Position numbers and translations under genes: made by a program. This document shows, one piece after another, positions 1 through 12,349 of a stretch of DNA of 64,000 nt. The stretch is from Myripristis murdjan. Lineage: Eukaryota > Chordata > Actinopteri > Holocentriformes > Holocentridae. The notes beneath the pieces were generated by a model that was given only the letters and a program-made list of their open reading frames with translations, made no database searches and was not told where the DNA came from. The stretch spans positions 2,059,617 through 2,123,616 of the forward strand of contig NC_043990.1 in assembly GCF_902150065.1 (NCBI RefSeq). The letters are read 5' to 3'. Numbering within the stretch: the first letter of the stretch is position 1; each line of letters starts with the position of its first letter.

Positions 1-807
1 AATATTTTGATTATTTTATTATAAAACACACCAGGTCAGAGGGTTCCTTGCACATCCTGCCGCATCACGTCTCTGAGAATCTCTTCAATATTCAAGGAAA
101 ACTGGTGTTTTAACTAAAACATCAGCAACTGAACTGATGTTGAGTCAAATCAGAAATCAGATTAATTTGGGAAATCAGTGGTGACACCTTATCAGTGAAA
201 ATCCTCATCAAATCTCATAAAATAAATAAATAAATCGGTGCTTTCAAGCCAACTCCACTCATTATGTCTATCAGGTGTCTTTTAAAAAACAGATTGCATT
301 AAATTATAAGAAAGTGCCAGTTTGCATGAGTAATAAGTAAAATCAAATCAATAGTTTTCCCCGCCGCACAGACCGGAGAGAGAGAGAGAGGTGAAGTTTG
401 AAGTCACAAACGAGCAGCGAGGAGAGTTTTAATAAACTCCCAGAGGAATAATGACGGTCCTGTAATAGGATTTAATGATTGACTTGGCTGGAAATCCTGC
501 TGCAATTTACATTTCATAATGGACAGAGTTATTAAAAACTCAGTCTGGTTATTAAACATCGTGCGGTTTGCCGACACACTCGCTCACCCGGGTCCCTGAA
601 TGCACCGTGATGTGTGTTTCCAACCTGCTGCTGCCTTGCTCAAGGGCTGAAGGGCAGACGTGCCGATTGTATGAAACAGAAATGATCCAGAGGAGAAACG
701 TTTCCCAGAGAAGATGATGTCGCTTTCAGGTCCGACGCTGCAAAAATAAATATAACAAAGACATCTGTTCTGATTTATTGTCTTCAAATCTCGTTTTCCT
801 TTAAACG
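1..807. other. Non-coding stretch with a candidate conserved block
   Basis: No gene is visible. The first 360 bases are plain AT-rich sequence. Positions about 365-560 look different: mixed composition, no simple repeats, and several homeodomain-like TAAT or ATTA cores. That texture resembles a conserved non-coding element, but only alignment to other fish could show it. The frame that stays open here on the minus strand (584-844) resembles no family. Confidence 0.3.
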
Positions 808-950
808 AGGTCAATAATCTGCCGGTGGGATGAGATAATCCCACTGGTTTCCAACTCTAATCAACTTGTTTCCAGAATCTTCTTGAATCAAGAGTCATTT
901 TCTTGACCCCAGTGGCTGATCTGCCTCATCCTGCCTCGTTCCAACACATT

Positions 951-989
<39 letters not shown>

Positions 990-1497
990 GACACAAGTGA
1001 AACTGACCTGGATTTTTTTTAACCTTGTTTGAGAAAAAACAAACAAACAAAAAAAAAAAACAAGATTAAAACCCTCACAGATGTAGTTTTTTTTTTTTTC
1101 ATTTTATTTAAAACAAGAAATTTAAATAAATAAATACAATTACCGTTATTGTTTTTTTTTGTTTTTTTTTGTTTTTTTTTTTTTTCATTTCTTAAATCAA
1201 TTAATTAATTACTTCATTAGATTTTTTGGAAGTGAATCAGGCTGGAAACTGTTTTGATGGAGAGAATTCAGGCTCACTGACGGGAAAACGTCTTTAACAA
1301 GAATAAAAGAAAAAATAAAAACTAACATGTATTAAAAAATGAAACAAACCGTAACAAGAAAATGTGCTCAGACAAAACAAAATCACTGAGAAAACGATGG
1401 TCATTTTTGATGGATTTTTAGTTAAAATCAGCCGCCAGAGAATAAAACCTGATCCAAGAAAATTCTGGAAACAAGTGGGATTATCTCACGGGATTAG
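808..1497. repeat. MITE-like interspersed repeat, copy 1
   Basis: The left end (about 808-950) closely matches a second copy at 3646-3790. Both begin with TAATCTGCC, GGGATGAGATAATCCC and a CAACTTGTTTCCAGAAT block. The right end near 1470-1497 carries the inverted end motif AAGTGGGATTATCTCA. Inverted ends and multiple copies suggest a small non-autonomous DNA transposon. This copy is swollen by A/T-rich low-complexity sequence at 955-1440, including long A and T runs. The family is not identified. Confidence 0.5.
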
Positions 1498-1788
1498 AGG
1501 ATGTTTGTCAGTAGTTCTGGAGTTCTGGAGTTTCCCTGCTGCCGCCGCCTGCCGTGGAAACCGTCTCCCAGCTGTTTTTCCTCCTCCTCCTTCTCCTCCT
1601 CCTCCTCCTCCTCCTCCTCCTCCTCCTCGCCCGCTGATCAATAAATCAGCAGCTCCGGGAGCCGGTCCATCTTTTATTAATTATCACTTGTAAAAACATC
1701 CACGCAGCGGCCGGCTCGTTTGTAGCTGCAGAGTATTGATCAGCGGCTCATCAATAATCAAACAGGGACCTCACCGGTGATGTAATGT

Positions 1789-1825
<37 letters not shown>

Positions 1826-2900
1826 CAGAGGGGAAACTCCACCAGTCATCCTCAGCTGTTCTGTTGCATGATGGGTTTCATTTTTCACTCGGCGCTGCAT
1901 AACGCACTGACTCCTGCAGGCGGGAACATAAAGGTGCTAACAGGAACCCAAAGTGGTTCTTCAGAGTGATGCCATAGAAGAGTCATTTTTGGTTCCACAA
2001 AGAACCTTTCAGCAGGAGGTTCATGAAGGAACCACGGCTCTGTGAAGAACCTCCGGCGGTGCCTGGAGGGCCGCGTGTTCAGACTGCAGATCTGTTCCTC
2101 CGACCAGATCCACACTGTTTACCTGCAGGTGATCACATCAGGTGTGTGTGTCCAGACGTCACCCACCTAGATGCATGCGTTGCCACGGTAACGACGCAGG
2201 TGTCGGTTTATCAGCGCCTCGGCGTCACAAACGGTCTCGCCGTCCAGTCGCCGTGCGGAACGTCTCCGCCGCATCGGACAAACTCAGCGACAGAGGAGGC
2301 TGAGATTAATTATCGTTTCCATGGTAACAGCAGCCGCTACCCTGCACGACGTCGGTCACTTTGAACCGACATGGTCGCTGTGTGCCACGCCGTGAGAGAC
2401 GCGGCAGATGGTTTGAAATCTGTGGACAAATCTGCAGACTCTGTGAAATCAGTCTGGATTTAATCTGGATTTAATCTGGATTTAATCTGGACAGGACAAA
2501 CCGCAGATTTGGTCTGGCAGTGTGAACAAGGCCAAAGAACCATCGAAAAAGGGTTCTCTCCTGTAATTTTTCAGAATAAAAGATTCTCTGAGCATTTTAA
2601 ATCGGATGTTTGTGTGCAGGTTGAAAGCCATCGTGAGGAACCAGACCCTAAAGAAAGAGGTTCTTCAGCTGCTGAGGGTTCTTTGTAGAACCGGAGAACA
2701 TTTTGAGGAACCGTTTCAGAACCAGTGTTTTTCTGAGTGTGTGACTGCGGTCCGTGCAGCTGGGAGCTGAAAGTCGAGAGCGAGGATCCCCTGCAGGGGA
2801 ACAGGGATCGGTTCTAATGAGGTTCATCTGACCGCAGAACCGCCTTCGGAACAAATCCTGTTTGAGCTTAATGAGAGAAAGAAAACGTGAAAAAGGACAT
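1498..2900. other. Non-coding stretch with microsatellites and GGTTCTTT-type repeats
   Basis: No gene is supported. There is a CTC tract at about 1579-1627 and a TG tract at 1790-1823. Two patches (about 1936-2060 and 2530-2720) are built from alternating GGTTCTTT/AAAGAACC and GGAACC words, a pattern scattered in fish genomes; a third patch is at 6895-7045. A direct repeat of a TGGATTTAATC unit occurs at 2455-2490. Confidence 0.4.
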
Positions 2901-3532
2901 TTTAATCTGCAGCTGCAGGAGGAGAAACCACCGCATGAAAGGAAGGTATTTTTTATTTATCTATTTATTTATTTATTAAAATCTTTTTTAAGTTTAAGTT
3001 TTTTGAACACAGTAAAACTACTAAACTAATCAATCGATTAATTGATAAGCACTGAAATCAACATAATCCCAATAAATATAATCAATAATAATGAGACGTA
3101 TTCCACTGTATGTTTGTGTCACAGCATAAACTCACATAAATACATTATAAATACACAGATAAATAAAATGTAATCCATGTAAAACCCGTGATAAGGAGAG
3201 TTATTGTGGCTTCATGTTATTAACACTCAAGTTTCATTTTTAAAAGAATCATAAAAACATAAGAAAGTGAGTAAGTGAGTAGTTTGCTGAGAGCAGAGCG
3301 TCTTAACATGAAAGCGGAGCCAGCAGTGCATCATGGGAGTTATCGGCGTCATCGGGAGCGTGTCATCGACAGGCGTTATTGATCGATTGATCGATTGCAT
3401 AACTTCTTTTTTTTCTTCTCGCTGTGTCGGAGTGTTTTTTTCTTCTTCTTCTTCTCCTCATCAGGAAGCTCGTCAGGTTCTCCTGCAGGTTCCATCGGCT
3501 TCATTAAGATGTGTGTTCACCCCGAGGCTGCG

Positions 3533-3573
<41 letters not shown>

Positions 3574-3645
3574 TAGCTAACACACACTGTAACACACAAC
3601 ATTTTTGATTATTATCATATTCTAGTGCATAAATTGCTCAGTCAA
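2901..3645. other. AT-rich non-coding stretch with (CA)n
   Basis: No gene is seen. The region holds ATTT-rich low-complexity sequence at 2945-3000, a TTC-rich tract at about 3408-3456 and a CA microsatellite at 3534-3571. The short open frames here are products of these repeats. Confidence 0.5.
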
Positions 3646-3886
3646 TCTGGTCAATAATCTGCCAGCAGGATGAGATAATCCCTCTGGTTCCCAACGCGAA
3701 TCAACTTGTTTCCAGAATTTTCTTGAATCAAGTGTCATTTTCTGAATCCCAGCAGCTGATCTGCCTCATTTTGCCTCGTTTCAACACATTTACAGAAAAA
3801 AATAAATAAATAAATCAAGAGACAAGAAACAAGGGAAACTGACCTGGAAACAAGTGGGATTATCTCATCCCACTGAGGGATTTTTG
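3646..3886. repeat. MITE-like interspersed repeat, copy 2
   Basis: This is a compact copy of the element at 808-1497. It runs from the GGATGAGATAATCC end through the CAACTTGTTTCCAGAAT block to the inverted end AAGTGGGATTATCTCATC. About 240 bases probably approximates the unexpanded element length. No coding capacity is present. Confidence 0.55.
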
Positions 3887-4303
3887 TTCCCTTATGTGAA
3901 GAAAGTCAAGATTTGAACACTGAAAGATTTTTATTCATTTATTTATACATGAAAACAAACTACGTCACGTTTTCATTTAGCTGGAATAAAAATAAAAAAA
4001 TAAAAAAACTGCTGAAAACTAAATGACCTGTAAGAAACACAAGAACACTGTTCTCAACGACTTTAAGTTAAATTTAGATTTTTGTTATTTTTTTCTTTTT
4101 TTGAATGAATGAATGAATTAATGTATCCATTCATTCATTTATTTATTTGATTATTCAGTCATATATTTATTTATTTATGTATTTATTTATTTATTTGTCC
4201 ATTCATTCATTTATTGGATTATTCAGTCAATTATTTATTTATTGATGTGTATTTCTTGCTTTTTTTTAATATTCATTTATTTTGCAGTGTGCTCCATTCA
4301 GTC

Positions 4304-4340
<37 letters not shown>

Positions 4341-4961
4341 TTTTTGGTCTATTTTCTACTGCTGCGGTAAACCAATCTCATCTCAGGGAAAATTAAAGTT
4401 TCACCAAATTTCCTGGGTTCAGTTGTTGCTGCTGACACGGTGAGCCGAGTCTGTCCTGATCCGGCTGATCAATAAAGTTGCAGGGACTGAACTTGTGAAC
4501 CTTCGCATCGAAGCAGGAGAACACGGCAGCAGAGTGATGCACCTCGCTCTGCCTCAGTAAACACTCTTCATGTTTAATCTGCGTTTCATCAGCAGATAAA
4601 CAGCGTCTGTCTTGTATTTCTGGCTCTGTTTATCACCTGTATGTCATCATCATTATTTCTAAGCTGCAGCCAGGAAGCAGCTCAGTCAATTTTATGGTAA
4701 AAAACTAAGAAAATCGGGTTCAGGGTAAAAATGAGCAGAATAAGCCTTTAAGCAGCAGCACGTCTGACGACAGAGCGTTATAAATAATCTCACATGACGG
4801 CGTGACGAGGCTCGTTATCACCTTCACCTGCTCACACCTCACCTGACGCGGCGGCGGCGGCGAGGAGTCACAGCTCCAGGATTTATCACAGCTGCAAGAA
4901 AACACACGTGACATAGTTTTTAGCATTTATGTGTGTGCCGCTATAAGAGTGTGTGTGTGTG
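3887..4961. other. AT-rich low-complexity non-coding stretch
   Basis: ATTT/ATTC-type low-complexity sequence dominates 4080-4270, followed by a T run at 4306-4339. From about 4400 to 4900 the sequence is of mixed composition with no recognisable gene or repeat. A short GGC tract lies at about 4849-4862. Confidence 0.4.
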
Positions 4962-5545
4962 TGTTTGATCAGCAGGTCACACTGAGCTTTCACACAGCTG
5001 AACAGAGTTTCTACTTTGTGCAGCTGCTGACTTACAAATATAATGGAAGTGAATGGGGCTTCATTGACTTCCATGTATTTCATAACACATAAACCATACA
5101 TGTCATCAGTATGAAAGTGTGCACGTTTCATCAGCAGGTCATAGTGAGCATTTAGAGAGCTGAATGGAGTTTCTATCATTTACAGCTGCTGACCTATAAA
5201 TATAATGGAAGTGGATGGGCCTTCATTGACTTCCATGTATTTCATAACTCTTAAATTATACATGTCATCATTATGCGAGCATGCATGTTTGATTAGTGTG
5301 CTATACTGAGTATTTAGGAAGTTTCACTGAATTTCTATTGTGTACAGTTACTGATGTATAAATACAGTGGAAGTGGATGGGGCTTCATTGACTTCCATGT
5401 GTTTCATAACTCATAAACTATACCTGTCATCAGTATAAACGTGTGCACATTTCATCAGCAGGTCATAGTGAATATTTAGCAAGTTGCATGGAGTATCTGC
5501 TTTGTACACTGGCTGCCTTATAATTACAATGGTAGTCTATGTAAT
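4962..5545. repeat. Tandem repeat, about 163-bp period, roughly 3.5 copies
   Basis: The words CATCAGCAGGTCA, ATAATGGAAGTG and TTCATTGACTTCCATGT recur at intervals of about 160-164 bases. Starts are near 4965, 5128, 5290 and 5454. The copies have diverged by substitution and the third is the most changed, so the array is not recent. No coding signal repeats with it. It could be a short satellite or an amplified piece of an interspersed element. Confidence 0.75.
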
Positions 5546-6071
5546 TGTATTCAAATTTACACACATATATAGAGTTAAATGTTAATAACTCAAAAGGTAT
5601 CAGGAGTATCATCTACAAAAGTAATAGCAGAAATCTACAAAGAATATCACATGGTTTGACATTTGTAGTGTCTCTGTAGCACAAAACCTGTGGGTAGAGA
5701 TAGGTGATAAAATATGTCTTTAAAATCCTTTAAATCTGTGATAAGTCATTTATGGATGGTGTTGGCTGAACGGTACGCGAGACTGCAAGACGACATGTTG
5801 TAACGAGGCAGAGCATCGAGAAAATCACACCCATCAAATACCTGAAACCTTGATATCAGCCGACTCCCAACTCAAATATATTTCATGCCATTAAATTAAT
5901 CTTTTCTTTTTTTCTTATTGGCTAACAGGTTGGGGCGGTGAGCCAGGATATTTCTGTGCAGGAATATCAAAATGTGAAAAAGCTCAGTTCCTGTTTGGTT
6001 TGTCTCATTATAGAAAACAGAGACGCTCTGCATTCAAGGTGAAGAGCCGGATCAAAGACCTGAGAGAGAGG

Positions 6072-6166
<95 letters not shown>

Positions 6167-6312
6167 CTTGGTATTCACGGCGAGGCCTCTGACTCAAGTA
6201 AACCAAAGCAGAGGCCATTTTCATAAGAGAATCGAGGGAGAGAGTCGAAGCTGAATAAAATGAGAGGAATAAAAAGGGTATCAGGTGGAGTTTGATTAAA
6301 ATTAAAGAGAGC

Positions 6313-6343
<31 letters not shown>

Positions 6344-6489
6344 GGGGGCTTAAAGAGAGATGGGAAAGAGAGACGGGAGAAAGTGGGGCAGAGAGGATGT
6401 GAACAGAATGAAGAAGGGACTGTGAATAATATGAATATGAAAATGAACAAACATCTTGGACACGTTTTTTTTTTTTTTTTTTAAATCCA
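5546..6489. other. Non-coding stretch with (GA)n and (GACA)n
   Basis: No gene is supported. A GA microsatellite with small interruptions occupies about 6062-6166 and a GACA tract 6318-6345. The long charged frames on both strands here are translations of these tracts. Confidence 0.5.
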
Positions 6490-6780
6490 CTTGCTAGTAA
6501 AAGATGTTTGTTGATATTTCAGAATTAATTTACATCTTTCCTATCATATCATGTAACGCTATCAAACGTCTAATGGTAGCGGAGGTATTTCACCTTGAAA
6601 TATGCGCCCATGTCCCTTCAGGTTTTTACCATCTGTCTTTTCAGTTGTTAATCAGTGAGGAAGGGGTGAAACAAAACCATTTCATCGGGTTCCGTTCATT
6701 TTCCAAAGACACGACCTGGAACGCAGCAGCAGATCTTAATTAAAGCTTTTGATGACCACCGTGTGAATCTGGTCTACGGT
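6490..6780. other. Candidate conserved non-coding block
   Basis: About 290 bases of mixed, repeat-free sequence contain AATTAATTT and TCTTAATTAAAGC cores. They stand out from the low-complexity sequence on both sides. One open frame (6504-6743, +) crosses it but has no recognisable domain. It is either a conserved enhancer-like block or ordinary unique sequence; alignment would decide. Confidence 0.25.
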
Positions 6781-7069
6781 CCGCCGGAACAAAAGCCTCT
6801 CACATTTCCACTGTGGTGCTGCTGTCTGGCCACGTATCCCGCCAATCACACGCCGCCTCAGCGTAAACACCACACATCCTGCCCGTGCACGCCAGAACCA
6901 TTAGAAAGGTTCTTTTAGGAACCATATATGGTCCTTTAAAGAGCTTTAACAAAAATAGGTTCTTTAAAGAGACATTTTAAGGATGTTCCTCTGGACCCAA
7001 CTGGTTCAGTAGAGAATTCAATGGTTCTTCAGTAAATTTTCAGAATAAGTGGTTGTTTGAGTTTTTTAA

Positions 7070-7752
7070 CCCTCCTATTCTGTTCATTTTGGGCTAACAC
7101 TCATGAGGTTCCCGGTCACATGTGACCGGTAACATTGTATTTGATTATAAATCCACTATAATACATATTATCACCTAATGTTGTGTTAGATCTTTTTATC
7201 AACTTCTGCTCTTGTGAAAATGACAAGTTTTGAACTTCTATTTGCTATGTATGTGCTGTAGGCCTAATTTACCTGAGATCATACCATTCGTTTTTTAGGG
7301 AAAAAAACATTATATAGATATTATTTTGACTATAACAAATACTCAGATGAAACATATTGTAGTATTTATCACAAAGTACTTCATTTCAATGTTTTCCAAG
7401 GACACTGTTTTGAAAACATTTCAATTTTCTAAATAGTGGCAAAAAAATAGCATCTTTTGTGTTCCCGTCAGCATTGACCACTATGATTTAGCTAGTCATC
7501 CTCATGACATTTTCACATGGAAGCTGACCGTTCCTCTCAGGTGGGGATGAGGTCCAGGAAAAATGACCATTTTTGGACCGAAAGGTGACCACAACTTCAG
7601 CTGGGTCTTCTTCCTGACACCTGAGACCTGTCAGGTGTCAGGTGTCAGGTGTCAGGTGACAGGTGTTGGCAGTTCCCGTGGTAGGTTCCCGTGAGGGTTG
7701 CCATGGAAGCCAAAAAGGGGCAAAGTTGTGTGTGTCTGTGTGTGTCTGTGTC

Positions 7753-7811
<59 letters not shown>

Positions 7812-7905
7812 GCCTGCTCAAAGACACCTACATGTTGGGGTGTGGGAAAGAAGTCTGAGAGATACTTTCCCGTGGGGGTTGCCATTGAAGCCAGAAAGGG
7901 GTATA

Positions 7906-7936
<31 letters not shown>

Positions 7937-8029
7937 CCTGCTCAAAGACACCTACATGTTGGGGTGTGGGAAAGAAGTCTGAGAGATACTTTCCCGTGGT
8001 GGTTGCCATGGACGCCAGAAAGGGTTATA

Positions 8030-8089
<60 letters not shown>

Positions 8090-8181
8090 CTGCTGAAAGA
8101 GGCCTACATGTTGGGGTGTGGGAAAGAAGTCAGAGAGATACTTTCCTGTGGGGGTTGCCATGGAAGCCAGAAAGGGGTATA

Positions 8182-8238
<57 letters not shown>

Positions 8239-8569
8239 CACACACATCTGTGTCTGCTCAAAGACACCTGCATGTTGGGGTGTGGGAAAGGAGTGTGGGA
8301 ATGTGTTTAACTCTATTTTATACACTAACTGTAGTCTTACCCATTCATTTCTAATGACCGGTCATTTGTGACCGGGAACACGATGGGTGTATGCAAGTTA
8401 AATAAAACATTCAAAAATTAATAAAAATTCTCCAAATTTATTTTATGTGTTCAGATGCCATGTGTGAACAAAGTCATGGAACCTCATGACAAACAGATGA
8501 AATTAACTGCATTTTTTGGAGAGAAAACTTGTACACCGGTCAGATTTGACCGCGAACACGACAGGAGGG
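7070..8569. mobile_element. piggyBac-type non-autonomous element (1.5 kb)
   Basis: The element is bounded on both sides by TTAA (7066-7069 and 8570-8573), the target duplication typical of piggyBac. The ends are CCCTCCTATTCTGTTC and, inverted, CCCTCCTGTCGTGTTC, matching at 13 of 16 positions. Subterminal GGTCAnnnnTGACCG words repeat near 7110, 8363 and 8540. No transposase frame is present, so it would depend on another copy. The middle (about 7700-8270) is an expanded minisatellite listed separately. Confidence 0.8.
7690..8300. repeat. Compound minisatellite with (TG)n inside the piggyBac element
   Basis: Four to five units of about 95 bases of unique sequence (core ACATGTTGGGGTGTGGGAAA, then a TTGCCATGGAAGCC block) are separated by TG tracts of very different length. 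The non-TG parts are nearly identical between units, so the array looks young and is probably length-variable. The valine/cysteine-rich open frames across it are artefacts of TG repeats. Confidence 0.85.
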
Positions 8570-8587
8570 TTAAATCAAGTGATTAAG

Positions 8588-8613
8588 GTTTAGGGTTAGG
8601 GTTAGGGTTAGTC
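8588..8613. repeat. Short interstitial telomere-like tract
   Basis: About four head-to-tail copies of TTAGGG occur just outside the right end of the piggyBac-type element. A shorter one lies at about 27067-27084. Such tracts are usually explained by repair insertion or slippage; nothing here suggests a chromosome end. Confidence 0.8.
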
Positions 8614-9394
8614 TCTTTCTATGCTGAGGAAGGCAGGGCCCTTGACACTGAGCCTGATCCCAGACCAGCATGACCACAAGCCAGAGTCCAATTCAAAGAT
8701 TGGTAATTTATCAATTCATCACATTGCACATGTTACATCCTCAAAAACTGTGGAGGGAGGAGGCAGGAGGCACTCAGCAGAGCCCAGACCTGAACGATGA
8801 TGAGACTGATGTAAAGCTCGTGATGAAGCTGAAGTTCGGTTGTTTTTGTCAAATGGTTTATCAGCTCTGGAGCTCGCGCTTCCCGCTGACTCAGCTCTGG
8901 CACACTGGAAACCATCAACCCTGGACTGAGAAAATAAAGGCTCACCAGATTTTGCCAAAGAGGTGCGGAGCTCTTTTGATGAGTTAATGAATCACCAGTT
9001 TGGTTTGAAATCAGTTCAACTGAAGGGGAATGAACCCTGACTGTGGCACACATTATTTCAGTGATTTCAGTGCAATAAAATGTTTTATAATTTATTGTGA
9101 TGTTCACGTCAGAGACTGTCCACAACAACATAATATATCTCACAGGGTTTCTCTCAGATTGCAGCTTCTTGGAGTCAATACGGAGATAAATAAAGAGAAC
9201 AATGATGATAATTACAATCTTATGGAGGTATACCTACAGCTCTTGTGTAGGTATACCTACATAAATACAACTATATAGATAGATAGACAGATAAATATAG
9301 ATAGATATCACTGCTGAGATATTATAGATGTGTGTTTGTATATAGATAGATAGATAGATAGATAGAGAAACATGTTTGAATCTCTCTATTTTTT
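8614..9394. other. Non-coding stretch with (GATA)n
   Basis: No gene is supported. GATA/GACA tracts lie at about 9277-9310 and 9343-9365. The open frames around 8670-9140 overlap on both strands and show no family resemblance. Confidence 0.4.
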
Positions 9395-9640
9395 GGAGTT
9401 AAAGTTTTGGAGTTTGGAGTTTTAGAGTTTTAGATTCTTCTGGTCCAGCTGACAGCCCTGTTGAACAGTGGGATATGGACTTCATTTGCATATCATTTGC
9501 ATAAAACTGAATGTGGATATTGCGTCTGCTATAATGAGCCTCAGGGGAAGCACATAAATACAAAACGATAAGGGACCCAGAGCCGACCCCTGTGGAACCC
9601 CACAGGAGCAGGAGCCACAGACTGGTAGTCACCACGCAGA
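9395..9640 (-). mobile_element. L2-like LINE reverse-transcriptase fragment
   Basis: Read on the minus strand, the segment encodes a degenerate form of the fish L2/CR1 core: a GS-x-LGPL-like stretch followed by an A/D-D-like motif (FYANDMQM) about 40 residues on. Frames shift and no ends are visible, so this is an old 5'-truncated fragment. Confidence 0.55.
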
Positions 9641-10208
9641 CGGCTGAGCCTCTGATGCCGACTCATTCTCCCCAGACAGTTAATTAAAATACTGCTAATT
9701 AACTGTGTCAGAGGTGACCAGTGAACAAACACGGAGCTGCACTGCTGCGATAATCTGATGAAACGACTGAAACCTGAGCGGCGGATCTCGTGATGTTTCA
9801 GGTCCAGCCGTGAACACGTGGTGTCTCATGGAGGACGTTGTAGCTTTTGGTGTAAACATGACACGTGGACCTGACGGACTCTGACACCTGCAGCTGTCCA
9901 GCTTCTCCACACTGAGATGCTGAGCGGCTCAAAGCAGGAGGGTGATCTCCTGGTGCAGCAGGAGGCCTGTTGTGTGTTTTGGACTCGTCTCGATCTGCTG
10001 TGTTTCTGACCAAGCAGGTAAACAAAGTTTGGGCAGAGCAGCTCACACTCACTCTGCTCAAATAAAAGCTGCTCATCTGATTGGACGGCAGGGCACCGCC
10101 TCCACATGACCAGAGCCTTTTCTGCCCAGAATCAGAAGAATCAGGATGACATTGATCCAGAGCTGCTGACAGTTTGTCCATTTCAGCAAAGAAGAAGAAG
10201 AGGCAACC
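9641..10208 (+). promoter_or_regulatory. 5' flank of beta-defensin-like gene A
   Basis: The segment about 10013-10170 contains ATTGGACGGCAGGGC, a block that recurs upstream of genes B and C (27246, 35662) and, inverted, at 17080-17235. It includes an inverted CCAAT box. Where B and C have a clear TTTATAA about 90 bases before the ATG, gene A has CTTTTCTG, so its TATA-like element is lost or lies elsewhere (AAATAAAAG at about 10060). Confidence 0.5.
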
Positions 10209-11929
10209 ATGAACGTCCAGACCACAGTGATGTTGGTCTTCACGGCTCTGCTGCTCAGCGCCAGTGTGGCATCAGGTGACGAGAGCATTTTGATTTCTGC
10301 ACATTTAGACTCACACTATCTAAATTTAACTGTCACTGGATTCAAGCTGCTGTGAAATGACAGAAAACTAACAAAACTGACCGTTAATGAAGGGAACTAC
10401 ACAATTCTGCTTATTAAGTTAATATCTTTGGATTTCAATCTAGGCGCAGATCGGATTTCCCTTTGTGAACTGATGGGAGGGAGATGTTTACCTTCCACTT
10501 TGTGCAGGTACTGTTACAGTCATGTTTTATATGCTTTACTTGTTAGTTTCCTGTTTGTTTGGGCTTTGCAGGGGGATTGGGTTTTGTTTTGTTAGGGGTG
10601 CATCTTATCATTGAAATGCCATACAGGACATCAGTGAATTGCAATAAAAAGCAAGACAGAGCAGAGAATACGAGACAAAAACACGACACAATTAGTCAAA
10701 CAATAAACAGTCAGAACAAGAGAATAATTTTAATGATGATAACAACAATGAAAGAACTAGAAACAAGCACAGTTTCGCCGTCAGAAATGAAAAAATGAAC
10801 TCTGCTTCGTCTAAAATGTATAATGAGTCATGGAAGGGGGCGTGCTCAAGGTGTAGGGGCGTAGCTAAAGTGTGGGGGCGTGGCCAGCTAACCCATACCA
10901 GTGAAAAAGGAACTTCCGAGGACAAACGGTTCAAGCCGACTCTGAATCCTTTCAAACAACAAGTTTCATCACATGGAATGAAAATTATCCAGATATCTGA
11001 TATTTTCCTGAAATCTACAGTCACACGTTTTCACGCACAGATGCACATCTCTGGCATGCAAATCCAACCAGAAAGAAAACCGATATTTTCATGTTAAACC
11101 AGCAGTTTGGTCAGAATATGCCAAAGCATTTCAAAAGTCAAACCTCAGATTATAGAGGCAGGTTTTCCACTTCCAGTTTTGACTTTGGCTGGATTGCTAA
11201 TGAGCTAACTAGCTAATAACTGTCTTGATGACGGCCGAGGTTGGGTCGGGTTTAGTCACGTCAGCGTTATTTTTGTGAAACTCCAGAGTAAAATAAATAA
11301 AATAATGGACCTGCGGTCCGTTTGGGGCAGCTTCCTGTACAGTACTGGAGTTTACGTGATGACACTGAAGGCAACTTGTCGGCTGTTTCCGGCCATAAAC
11401 GTACCATAGCGATGATGATGTGCAGATGTGCAGAATCTGGGGCTCGGGTTGGGTTCGGACAAAAACTGTGGAGGAAGTCGGGTGGGGCTGCAGTGCATGT
11501 TGGGATTTGTAGTATCCATGTTGTAGGCAGTACGAAACCAGGCCAGTAGTAATAGAAAATCAAATATTATCGTGCAGTGTGTGTGTTTGTCTGGTTGATG
11601 ATGTTAGTTCCTGACCGATGAACAACTGAAGAGACGATAAAGAGTGAAAATCTAGAGGGACAGATTTCAAAATAAAACAACAGATTTGATCACCCGGTAG
11701 CTACCATTAGACAGCAGCTAACGTCCACATGGTGAGCTGAACTGTACTGATGCTGACTGTGTCCCGGCAGGGGGACCTCGGCGTACGGATGCCCCAGTAT
11801 GTTTGTGTAAGTTAAATAAACAAATGACCCTCAATCATTTCTATTTCTCCAACAGCAGCAGCCTCAGATTGAACTGTGGTCCATTTTGTTTTGTTTCCCC
11901 TCAGGTGCTGTCACGATATCTTGTCTTGA
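10209..11929 (+). CDS. Beta-defensin-like secreted peptide, gene A (4 exons)
   Basis: Predicted secreted antimicrobial peptide. Exons by splice signals and phase are 10209-10275, 10444-10507, 11771-11806 and 11905-11929. Exon 1 encodes a 22-residue signal peptide starting MNVQTTVMLVF. Exon 2 gives LCELMGGRC and a third Cys, exon 3 the fourth Cys, and exon 4 the closing CC followed by HDILS and a stop. The Cys frame is C-x6-C-x5-C-x7-C-x5-CC with GG before the second Cys, as in human beta-defensin 1 (C-x6-C-x4-C-x9-C-x6-CC). Phases 1-2-2 match genes B, C and D, which supports exons too short to stand alone. The mature part has about equal acidic and basic residues, unusual for a defensin. The 3' flank shares a GACGCTCACAGATCTGC block with gene D. 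Splicing is inferred, not shown; intron 2 is 1.26 kb. Confidence 0.72.
10508..11770. other. Intron 2 of gene A
   Basis: This is ordinary AT-rich sequence with no coding signal. A GGGGCGTGGCC-like stretch lies near 10850-10890. The open frames on both strands (10559-11097, 11267-11563) do not resemble proteins. Confidence 0.4.
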
Positions 11930-12101
11930 TCACCTGGTTCTGTCCAACACGATCCACCCAGGCCGACGCTCACAGATCTGCAGAAACCAACAACACAATC
12001 ACAGACACCGAAACCCACAAGAACGAAACGGCTATTTTCCCATGCAGAAACTCAAATTTCATTTTTTGTCTAAGAGATATGCACTCATGATGAAATGTTA
12101 A

Positions 12102-12349
12102 AGGAATACTCCGACATTCTGGGGCAAAATCCCCTTTTCCCAACGTCCTCAGACTGAGACCAGATGCTGGACACCATTTCCACCTGTACGTCCAGTGGTT
12201 CTGTTCCTATGGTTAGCATTTTCTGTTAGCTTAGCATAAAGACTTGAAGTCTATGGGAGTTGTTAGCCTGAAGATGGTGTCCAACATCTGCTCTCAGTCT
12301 GGGGAAGTCTGGAAAAAGGGGATTTTTCCCAAAATGTCGGAGTATTCCT
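12102..12349. mobile_element. 248-bp MITE with perfect 17-bp terminal inverted repeats
   Basis: The left end AGGAATACTCCGACATT and the right end are exact inverted copies. Both continue into imperfect matching inner sequence containing AAAATCCCCTTTT. No coding capacity. It lies just 3' of gene A. The target duplication is not clear, so the superfamily is left open. Confidence 0.8.

Noticed and set aside
1364-1693. Proline-rich 109-residue frame
   Set aside because: The proline run comes from a CTC tract and the rest lies in a MITE-like repeat.
7652-8371. Long Val/Cys- and His/Thr-rich open frames on both strands
   Set aside because: They are translations of TG/CA dinucleotide tracts within a minisatellite, with no other coding features.
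11886-12101. Frame continuing past gene A exon 4
   Set aside because: The phase-2 join gives CC and a stop as in the other defensin genes; this frame is the wrong phase over the 3' untranslated region.
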